This document shows, piece after piece, positions 33,460-42,643 of a stretch of DNA of 64,000 nt. Numbering within the stretch: position 1 is the stretch's first letter; each line of letters starts with the position of its first letter. The stretch is from Cutaneotrichosporon cavernicola (lineage: Eukaryota > Basidiomycota > Tremellomycetes > Trichosporonales > Trichosporonaceae): the NCBI RefSeq assembly GCF_030864355.1, contig NC_083394.1, forward strand, positions 1,550,001-1,614,000. The letters run 5' to 3'. Under the pieces are notes generated by a model that did not search any database, was not told the DNA's origin, and saw only the letters and a list, made by a program, of their open reading frames with translations. The position numbers were made by a program, and so were the translations under genes.

Positions 33460-36400
33460 CTAGTCACTGTCCAGCATGGCGTCCACGTCGTCGTCTTCCT
33501 CCTCGTCCTCCTCAACCACAGTCTGCGGCACTCGCCGTGACCTGACGGGCGTGTCAGAGTCGGAGGCCCCGCTTGGTGTAGCGGACGATCGTGCGCGCGA
33601 TGTCGCGCGGCTCCCTCGCTTGACGGGCGACGCGGGGATCTCGTCGCTGCGGTCAGCCACTCACTTGTCCCACCTCAACCCGGAGTCTAGCGCCACTCAC
33701 ATATCGTCAATGAAACCCCACAACTCGGACGTCTCCTCGTGCTCGTCGCCGTCGGCGCGGAACGCGTCCTCGTCGTACCCCTCCAACTCGCGGTACTGCT
33801 TGAGCAGGGTGGCCTGGAAGCGCTCCAGTGCTTTCCGCGGTGCTACCTCGGACATTGGGCGTTTCTGTTGTCAGCGGCAGAACACGACTCGGCTCACATC
33901 CCTGACGGCCTGGATGAGGGTGAACGCGGCCTTCGTCTTCCACATATCCGCCTGCCCGTCTTCGGGGAGGCTGAGCTTCGAGAGATATCCTGCGGCTGCC
34001 TTGCGAATGTCGCGCACGGTCTCGGTCAAGAGGAGCTTGAGGAGCACAATCCCAAGGTCGAGGTGCATCCCGATATCAACGTGATTTCCCCTGTTATCAG
34101 TTGAGCTCCCAGTCGCGCCAACCGACGTACACTGCCTTCTCGGGGTCGAGCCAGTCGACCATCATCAGACCCATCTGTGCGAGCGGGAGGAGGTCGGGTG
34201 ACCCCTCAAAGTCCTCCGCAAAGGTAGAGACGTGATTGAGCGTATCGTTGAAGATGGACAACATGCGGGCCTGGTTCTCACTCGACGAGTAGCAGTACAC
34301 AGGGAGGAAGTAGGTGAGGCACTGGCGCAGTGGTTGGTTGTCCGCCGTGTCGGGGGAGAAGTAGAGCATGACGACGGTCTGGAGCACGTCCGTGTCATCT
34401 ACGATGCCCGCGAGCATGAGCTTGGCGACACCCTCACAAGCCGCGGCCTGCACGGCTGGCGCGTCCTGGAGTACCATGTGGCGCACGAGCTCAGCGATGC
34501 GGTGTGCCCCGATGGTGTCCTCCAACATTGCCGGGATGTCGTGCACCATGAACAGGTCAAAGATGATCCGCACGACCTTGACCTTGAGCTCATCATCTGC
34601 GCTTGCCACCTGCTGGATGAAGAGACCGAAGGATTGAGCGGCCATCTTCTCATCAATCATGCAGCACAGACCAAGGCAGACGATGCCCTGGTCACGTAGC
34701 GCTGGCTCATCCTTGTTGCGGACGGCCGGGATGATCAGGTCAGGCAGGAGACCGTGGAACACCGAGTTCTCCTGCAGTGGTGTGTTGACACGTTCGAGCA
34801 ACCCGATACAGATGTTCAGGCAGCGCAAGTCGATCAGTGCCGCCGCGTGCTGCTCCTCTGGGGCCGGGCGGGATACACCCACGCTGCTCGACCGACCGGC
34901 TGAATCGGGGTCCTCGACATCGCCGTCACCCATGCGCAGCTCGGTCACGACGTCGACGATCAGGCGGATCAAATCGCGCTCCGATGTCGAGATCTTCTTC
35001 AACACATCGAGGCAACGCGGGATGAGAGCATCCGGAAGGTCGGGCATAGCGATCATCTCGCGCGACATTGCAAACATCTTTCGACGTCCTGTCTCGTCCG
35101 CGTAGTCAGAGGTTAGGGCGAGGCGGAGGAGCTCGCCGACAATGAACGACTTCTCCTGCATGTCGTCCTCGTTGCCCGCAACGTTCACCAGCTCGTTGTA
35201 CTGGTCCTGGATGCGGAAGGCAAGTGCTGTAACCACAGGCATGGCGTCTTCGAGGCGTGACTCGTCCTTATTCGACACGCAATACTCGGCGAACACGCGC
35301 GCGAGGAATGCCTTCTCTGGCGAGAGGTTGACCCACCACTCATCAGGGAAATCGATGTTTTCCAGCGTTTCTGGGCGCGTGACAAAGAGGCTGAGCAGCG
35401 CCTCCTCAGCGACTTCGCCTGAGACGACATCGAAGCGGTTCAGAAACTCGAGGAGGTCGCACTCCGCCTGGTCGAACCAGCCCCCGATCATCCCCGCTGC
35501 CGCCTTGCGCACACTCGGCTCGCGATCCCCGAGACCATTGCGGACCGCCTCCTCGCGCTGAGTTATGGTGAGAACACGTGCGTCCGGCATTGAAGCGCTG
35601 CTGAAGCTGCCGTGAAAGACAGTGCGGCGGAGGATGGGATCAATGTCGCGTGTCCGAGTCAAGATGACGGGGAGGGTGGCGCTGCTGCGGGGAAGGTTGT
35701 AGAGCGCCGCACGGCGCACCTCGCTATCGTCAGTTGTTATCAAGCATTGACTGACTCACGCAGCGGGATCGTGGCGGAGAAGGTCCAGGATGACCTCGGC
35801 GATGGACTCCTCCCCGTCCTCTAAGTCGTCGACGTTCTCGCCCGCCTGGAGCTTGGCAAGGCCAAGGGCTGCCTGCACACGCACCGCCGACTCCTTGTCA
35901 CGCGCACGGTCGAGGAGCCCTTGCCTGATGGCGACATATTGGTCGTCGCTGACGTTAGGCTAAGATATCTTACGATTCAGGCACTCACTCGATCTCTCCC
36001 AGGCCGTTGATCAGCGACGCCAGCATGAGCGTGACGCGGAAGCGCACACTCTTGTCTTTGGCCTCGGCTCCGGCCAGTAGGTGCCGGACGAGCTTGGCGA
36101 CAAACCGCTGCGACATGCTGTCGCCGTCCTCCTCCTCAATTGTGTCTGGTGTCAGATAGCCTCAGATCCATCAATCTGGCTTACCCTGCTCGGTGGTGTA
36201 GGCGACGTAGCTCGCGACAAACCTGACGACGCGGTCGGCGACAGCAACGCGCTTCTTGACAGGTAGCACGCGATTAATCATGTTGATGAAGAGGGCGTTG
36301 AATGCGCGCTCCCCGACCAGGCGTATGCCCTTCTCTGTCTCTTCGGTAACCTCGGCGCACGTCTTCTGGACCTTGAACAGCTGTACAATGTTCTTGCGGT

Positions 36401-36515
36401 GGCTTGCGGTCGTGTTCTGGGCCTGCTCAAAGATGGGCGGGAGCGCCGACGGCAGCGTGTCCGTTAGATAGGACACGGAGGGGCGGCGCTCCGGCTTCTT
36501 GGTGCGCGGCGCCAT
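33460..36515 (-). CDS. YCG1: Condensin complex HEAT subunit CAP-G / Ycg1
   Basis: Non-SMC HEAT-repeat subunit of condensin, which binds DNA with Brn1/CAP-H and compacts mitotic chromosomes. Seven exons (36185-36515, 35989-36145, 35760-35948, 34131-35723, 33898-34090, 33701-33864, 33460-33646) across introns of 33-54 nt give 937 residues. Family pieces are seen in order: LPPIFEQAQNTTASHRKNIV, VRFRVTLMLASLINGLGEID, SAVRVQAALGLAKLQ, EVRRAALYNLP, DIDPILRRTVFHG, EAVRNGLGDREPSVRKAAAG, and the Cnd3 domain core LRCLNICIGLLERVNTPLQE. The C-terminus is Ser/Arg-rich and ends in an acidic tail (EEDEEEDDDVDAMLDSD). The ATG at 36513-36515 lies 296 bp from the divergent NUF2 start. Very secure. Confidence 0.95.
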
Positions 36516-36811
36516 GGTGTCGAGTTGTGCGTTAGAGTGTTGTCGATGGTGAGGTTGGTGGATGGGGTGGCCAACCGTTTGTTTGTGTCTTTTGAGAAGG
36601 CAATCGCGCCGGGCTATTAGGAAGGGCCCTGGGAATTAGTTGACGAGATAAAAGTCATTAGCGGAAACAAATGCCTATTTGAACACTGAGGGGGCCACGT
36701 GACTCAGGCCCCTTGCAACAAGGCGGATCCAAACAAAGCCAGGCGCGTCACGATCTCGACTTTACCCACCATACATCCCACATCTACCACAGCCGACAAC
36801 CTACACTCGCC
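36516..36811. promoter_or_regulatory. Shared bidirectional promoter, CAP-G (-) and NUF2 (+)
   Basis: Only 296 bp separate the two start codons, so the promoters must overlap. Visible words are a palindromic CACGTG at about 36696-36701, GGCGCGTCA at about 36742-36750, and TTTGAA at about 36678-36683. Functions for these words are not shown here. Confidence 0.6.
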
Positions 36812-38292
36812 ATGTCCCGCAAGGCAGAGCCGAACCCCAATGCGGGGTTCCCCTTAATGGCGGCGACCGAGATCCGAAACTGCATGGAAGCACTCGGCAT
36901 CACGGTACACCCCGACGACCTGACCAAGCCGACCGCGGCCTCTACACACGCCATCTGGGCCGCCCTCATTGACGAGTTAATGGGCATCTCAACTGACATG
37001 TTGGAAGAGCCGAAAGCTGCAGTTGCGGAAGGCATGCCCCATCCCGAATTGTACTTGGAGACGCTGGGGACGATCATGTTCTTCAGTCACTGGTGAGAAC
37101 TAGTCCGGCCGCGCTGACAGCAGCAAACGCCTTGCAGACCTATGCCGTGTCCAGGACTTTAACCTGTCCGACCTGATCCGTCCGGACCCACTGCGCCTGC
37201 GCCGGGTGCTGAGTGGTGTGATGAACTTTGCAAAGTTCCGCGAGGAGCGTAGTCCGTTCCAACAGATGTTGGCTGAGCGGCTACATAGCGAGCAGACGCG
37301 TGCAGAAGAGATGCGGCGCAAGCTCGACCACCTCAACGCTGAAGTTGCCGAGATCAAGTGAGTGCGTTTGTGGACTACCTGACCCTAGGGCGAAGCGAGA
37401 AGAGGACGCACCGCGGGTCGCTGCGGCCCGCGCACGCAACGAGGAGCTACGCCAACAGCTCCTGAAGCTCGGCACGACGCAGCGCACAGTCTCGGCCGAG
37501 GTGGAGAAGTTGAAGCAGGAGCGCTTCGCTCTGAGCCAGGAACATCGGAGCCGGGCGGAGGAGCTGCACGGCCTCGAGCAGAGTGTGGCAGACATGCAGA
37601 TGAAACTCATGCGCTCGCCGGATCGCGTGCGCCGAGGGATTGCAGACAAGGAACGGCAGCTGGCGGAGCAGCGCGCGATCAAGAATCAGCTCGATGCGGA
37701 CCTGCGTGCCGGTGAGCTGCGCCTGCGTGTGTTCGCCGAGATTGAGGAGGGCGTGATCGCGCTCAACCGCGTGCAGAACGAGATTATCGCGTACCGCGAA
37801 CAAGCGGCCGAGAAGCGGCGCGCCAACGCCGAGCGACGCGACGAAATCCGTGCCCTTGAGAACCAGCTGCATGTGTATGAGCGCGAGGCAGCCAACCTCG
37901 TCCGCAAGCTACAGGATGTGACGGAGCGGTTTGACAAGCTCGCTGAGGACCGGGTGCGTGAGCGCGAACGATTCGAGGCGCGCGAACGCGAACTCAGCCA
38001 ACAGTACGTTCTGCGCAGGAGGGGACTGACAGCAGACGCGCGGCATTGGAGGCTGAGCGCATGGCCGAGAGCGAGGAGGCGTCGCGCTTAGAGCGCGAAG
38101 CCCACGAGTGGGAGGTCAAGACGGCCGAGTTTGCGCGTGACCGCGAACGACACCACACGGAGTTGGTTAAGGAGTGGAAGATGCTTGAGGCTCACATGAG
38201 TGGGTACCTGTTTGAAACCGTGCTGATGGCCAGCGGACTACATGGCGGCCATGACGCAGAAGCTTGGGCTCGAGCTCAATGTCGAGCTTTAG
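36812..38292 (+). CDS. NUF2: Kinetochore protein Nuf2 (Ndc80 complex)
   Basis: Subunit of the Ndc80 complex that couples kinetochores to microtubules. Exons 36812-37092, 37124-37357, 37389-38003, 38036-38199 and 38234-38292 (introns 31-34 nt) give 450 residues, matching yeast Nuf2 in length. The N-terminal calponin-homology head (about 1-140) includes FPLMAATEIRNCMEALGITV, PELYLETLGTIMFF and the Nuf2 motif RLADLCRVQDFNLSDLIRPD plus RRVLSGVMNFAKFREER. The rest is a long coiled coil. The final exon is short. The GTGGGT donor at 38200 and CAG at 38231-38233 give the natural ending DYMAAMTQKLGLELNVEL. Head-to-head with CAP-G and tail-to-tail with VPS28, 91 nt away. Confidence 0.95.
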
Positions 38293-38383
38293 CCGCTCCC
38301 TCGACGCAGTCTCTCCTTTGGACTCTGCCCTCTATTGGTTCTCTAGATTGTACACAGTACGACACTGTATAGTACTGCTATCA

Positions 38384-39073
38384 CTATGCCTTGCCCAGCG
38401 ACCGGAAGAACTCATTGTACGCGTTCTCGATGTCGAACAGCATCTGTCGTGACTGCTCCTCGGTGATCTCGTCAGCCGCCTGCATCGCGTTGAGCGTGAT
38501 GAGCCTTCGGTCAGCCCAATCTTTGAGGTTACGTACCAGTGGATGATCTTGCCTCGGCCCTCCCACTCAGCGCTAGCCTGAAACTTGGCATATCCCGTCA
38601 TGACCTCGGTAAGGAGGGGATGCAACTGGTCCTTGGCGCGGAGATTGAGCTTGAGCGCATCCATGAACGTGATGAACGCTTGCGTGGCCTCAGCGACGTT
38701 CTTGGCGTTCTCGCCAGAACTGTCGTCGGCCGAATGTTCAACGGTGGCCGGAACCCCGACCGTCAGGCGATGCAGCGCAGCAGGGTGGCCCATCTGGAGT
38801 CAGCAGCAACCATGGCCACTGACGTACCCTGTACCGCTTCATGAATGTCTCGACACCCCCGATCTCCTCGCCCACAAGCTTCATCAAGCTCTTGTACTGC
38901 GCCAACAGGCGGGTGCATGCTGGCGCATAGTCTTTCGACGTGACTGAGTCGCGGACGTAAGCGCGCTCCAGGAGATCTAGCGAGACGATGATGCTGTATA
39001 GGGTCGCTAGGTTCTCGGTATGTTCACGCTCTGCGTTGGTTGTGTATAACCGCACTTCTTCGTCGAGGTTCAT
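38384..39073 (-). CDS. VPS28: ESCRT-I subunit Vps28
   Basis: Endosomal sorting complex subunit linking ESCRT-I to ESCRT-II for multivesicular-body sorting. Exons 38828-39073, 38537-38793 and 38384-38504 (introns 34 and 32 nt) give 207 residues, slightly shorter than yeast Vps28. The N-terminal core domain is MNLDEEVRLYTTNAEREHTE...LYSIIVSLDLLERAYVRDSV, with YAPACTRLLAQYKSL. The C-terminal four-helix domain is seen in AFITFMDALKLNLRAKDQLHP, WLITLNAMQAADEITEEQSR and MLFDIENAYNEFFRSL. The second intron is confirmed because it joins IIHW to LITLNAM, the conserved W-x-x-x-L-N. The start ATG at 39071-39073 is unambiguous. Confidence 0.95.
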
Positions 39074-39857
39074 CGGGAGTCGAAGGGGGGAAGGTTGGGA
39101 GGGGAAAGGAAGGGTAGGTTTGGAGCGAAGGAGTCTCCGGATCGGAGATTGGAGTCGTCACACTTGGAGAGTTCGTGATATCGTCAAGTGGAGCAAGAGA
39201 GCTAGAACGAAGGGATGCTGAGACGTGAAATGACAAGATGTTGAGATGCCGAGGAGTATGATGTTGACACTTGCTAGGCGGGGAACTCCCAAACTCGATG
39301 ACGGCAGGTTGCCACGTGGAAGTGGGGCCACCGCTTAAAGCTGGGAATTGGGTTGCCCATCGCATCCACCATCCCAATGCGCTTCTGTGACCCGGGATCA
39401 GTGAGCGCTCAAGCTGTTGGCGTTTACCCACGCTCAGGTGCGTTTCACGAGGTGGGTAGGTACAGCGGGAGCTGATAACAGTGGCGCAGTGGCTCTAAGC
39501 GGCTTGGTGATCTTGGTGACGCACTCGGGAGACTGACCGATCACTCGTCGCGTTTCGAATCTTGTGCTACCGCGTGAACGCCACTTTCTGTCTTACATTC
39601 CATTCATATTTCCGTGGAATCGGCTTGGTCGAGCTCAATGCCACCCAAGTATTTTATAAAAGTACCCAAGACCCACCCTGTCGCGACTCGATAACCGTTG
39701 CGACTCGATACGAACCACATCCACGCCTTCACGCATCCACGCGTCCACGCGTCCAATCCTGAAGCGATACCCCGCACCCCGCGGCACGCAAGTTTCCACC
39801 AAATCCCCTCTTCATTCCGCCGACTGGTATCCTGACTGCAGCTGTTGACACTCCAGC
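39074..39857. other. Intergenic: divergent promoters of VPS28 and mitochondrial carrier
   Basis: About 780 nt without a supported gene. A TATA-like word sits at 39655-39660. Two GGGGAACTCCC-like and TTGCCACGTGG-like words lie near 39280-39320. Confidence 0.45.
39655..39660 (+). promoter_or_regulatory. TATA-like element upstream of mitochondrial carrier
   Basis: TATAAA within ATTTTATAAAAG, about 200 bp before the carrier ATG. The position suits a TATA box with a leader of 100-170 nt. Unproven. Confidence 0.35.
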
Positions 39858-42643
39858 ATGGGCGAAAATAACGCAAGTACAAGTACGTCCGTGGAGATAT
39901 GGAGCTGATACCAGAAACCCCTAGTCCGTCGATCGACTTTGTGGCTGGCGTCATTGCTGGTACGTCCAGGTTGGGGGGGTTGAGAGAGGGGAGTGGGGGG
40001 GAGGGGGGGGAGGGGAGGGGGGGAGGGAAGAGGGGGAGGGGGGAAGTATTAGGATGGCGAGGAGAGGCCGGGCTGGAACTTGTTACAGGTGTCGCGCGGG
40101 GACTGTCCTGGTCGCCGACGACAGGGCACCGGAGATGGAAGGCACCAGCGGCGAGGGGAAGGCAACCTTTTCCCTCTCAGCGGTTCTCTGACCGGCTCCA
40201 ACAGCTAGAACCCGCAACGTCCTTCCCACCTTCCCCGGCGCCATCGACACCTCTCGGGCTTCATTGCCCTTCTGACTCCCCCGAACTCTCCCTCTCTTCT
40301 CTTCTCACTATCCCTTCTCTCCCCCTCCCCTTCCCCCCAATACCCACGTGCTGACGCCAGGCGCCGCCGGGCTCATCGTCGGCCAGCCCTTCGACGTCGT
40401 CAAGGTCCGGTACCAGACCCCGTCGTTCAATGGGAAATACACCAGCATCCACCAGGCGTTCCGTGAGTAGCTTGGTCCTGAGGTTGAACAAGGCGAGGCA
40501 GTGGGATTGGGTGCTGGATGGTGAACGGGGAGTTCGGCTGCGAGTCGGAAGAGTGGAGACGGCCCAGCACGACTGCATTCGCGTCCAACCGGAGAACTCA
40601 GATGAGAGAACTACACGAAAACCTTGTGCAGTGGGAACGGGATGTTGAATGCGAGGCCGTCGTATGTGAGGTGGTCGCCTGCCGACCTGGCGTCATCCTG
40701 CTGGAGACGGCTTTCGGGTCCAGGATTTCTGTCCCAACCGCACGCTAACCCCAGGTGCTATCCTGCGCGAAGAAGGGATTAGGGGAATGTTCAAGGGAGT
40801 CATGTCGCCGATGGTGAGCTAAGGAACTGCTGGCTCAAGCTGACAACAGGCCGGCATTGCCGGGGTGCGTATCGTATCTTGGCCGTCCCCGGCGAGATCG
40901 AGCTTCCTCGTTCTGGCACTAGCCACGGATGCGCTTGCTAGGCTAACTCCAGGTTAACGGCATTGTGTTCTCGTCGTACCAGTTCTTCATGAACGCGCAG
41001 ATCCCCAAGGAAGGAGTCAACCCTACGCTGGGGCAGATCTGCCTCGCCGGAGCGGGAAGTGGTGTCCTTGCCGCGTGAGTGATCCCACTGCACCTGGATC
41101 AGCTGTTGGGGCTTTGATGATAGCTTACAGCAGCACATTGACATGTCCCATTGAGCTGATCAAGATCCGGCAGCAGTCCCTTCCTCCGAACTTGAACCCG
41201 AACGTGTTCACCGTCACCCTCGGCATCCTGCGTAATGGCGGGTTGCGCGGCCTGTATCGCGGGTACTCGGCGACCGTGATTCGCGAGCTCGCGTACGGAC
41301 CGTACTTCTGGGCGTGAGTGGACTCTTACCAGATGTTGTGTCGGAAAACCCCATCTGACGCCAGGTACGAGGCCTCCTGCCGCTTCTTCAAATGGCGCCG
41401 CCATCTTCCGGAGCAGCCACCACACGGACACGGGTTGATAGATGAGGCCGAGGCTGAGCTGCACTCCGGGCTTAACTGGGCGGAGCTGATGGCTGCCGGA
41501 GGCGTAGCGGGTGTGATCGCGTGGGCGGTGAGTCCGAATTGAACTCGGCTAGAGAGACAGCGGCTGACCCCAGATTACGTTCCCCTTCGACGTGTGGAAG
41601 ACGCGGATGCAGAGCGCGGACGAAAGTGCCAAGCCGCTCAGCCTGCGCCGCGTCATGGTCGACAGTGTTCGACAGGAAGGGTGGCGTGTCATGTTCCGTG
41701 GACTGTGGCCTTGTCTAGTCCGGTGAGTGTGTGTGGTGTGCGGTGTGGACGTCGGCGAGAGGTACCTGTCGGATGGGGGACATGACGCGGCTCGGCAGAC
41801 TTGGGCGCGGGTGTCCTCAGGCCGAGCGCAGCGAGCCCATCGAAGTCAGTTGGTGGGTTGTGAGGCCTGCCAATGACAACTGGCTCCGCTTCAAACGCCT
41901 GGGCTCCGTTGAAGTGAACTGGCTTGCTTTACACTTTGGGGTGGTCGCCGTCTCCCCGACGACATGTCCAGACGTCTCCAACGTAGGCTAAAGCCAAAAC
42001 GGCTCCGACCCAGATACCTCATGCCCAAAGTTAGGGCCAGAGTCAGATCTTGAAGGAGGTGGGCGCGGCCCGCGTTCCTGCATACGCTCACCTGCCGTGT
42101 CGCGAGCGTGCTCGCGAGTATGGTAGCGTTGCGCTCCGAGGAAGTCGGCTTAAATCTTGTTCAGCTGCCTGTGACAGGGCGGCGCCTGGCACCAGGAGAG
42201 TTGGCATCGCGATCCTGGGTTCCGCGCGGCAGCGAGAAAGTATCAGGGCAAGCAGAGCTGGACGTGTTGAAGCCGGCGGTACTGTTCCAGTTGCGTTCCA
42301 TGTGTTCCGTTCCAGTAGTGTGGAGTACGCATCCGTGTCGGAACGCGGGCCGTTGTGAGGCTGGACAGAGTGTCTCTTAGGACGCGTCATTAGTATTTGG
42401 TTGCCGCGCGTGGTTGGAGCTAACCTTATCCTCTGAATTGTTCCAAAAGTGCCATCCCTGTAAGTGACCACGCCCATCAAGACCCCTTAACCATCTTGAA
42501 TCACTACCTCCTGCGACCCCTTCCCCCCTTGAAACGTTCTACCCCTAGTCACTTTTCTCGAACACCGGAATTATAGTGCTAACCAACAGGCCAACATGGT
42601 CACCTTCCTCGCTTTCGAAACGCTAGTTGCTCATATGGCCTAA
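39858..42643 (+). CDS. Mitochondrial carrier family (SLC25) transporter, eleven exons
   Basis: Inner-membrane metabolite carrier. Exons are 39858-39882, 39915-39959, 40361-40462, 40755-40813, 40850-40864, 40953-41074, 41131-41313, 41365-41527, 41574-41722, 42450-42459 and 42590-42643, totalling 308 residues, the family norm. All three signature repeats are present: GQPFDVVKVRYQ, CPIELIKIRQQ (Glu in place of Asp) and FPFDVWKTRMQ. Each is followed by the EEGIRGMFKG / NGGLRGLYRG / QEGWRVMFRG helix. Two exons are tiny: 15 nt (AGIAG) and 10 nt (TGCCATCCCT). The second supplies R-A-I-P and makes the conserved ending RAIPANMVTFLAFE. Introns of 401, 292 and 727 nt are exceptionally long here. The motifs lean towards the amino-acid/carnitine carrier group (Ymc1, Ort1, SLC25A45-48), but the substrate cannot be fixed. 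Downstream, 3 kb has no gene. Confidence 0.92.
39966..40342 (+). other. Carrier intron 2 with opposing G-rich and C-rich tracts
   Basis: Within the 401-nt intron 39960-40360, a run of G and A (about 39966-40048, with many GGG blocks) lies just after the donor. A run of C and T (about 40291-40342) lies just before the branch site CTGAC. The two could pair in the pre-mRNA and loop out the middle, or the first could form G-quadruplexes. Confidence 0.7.
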
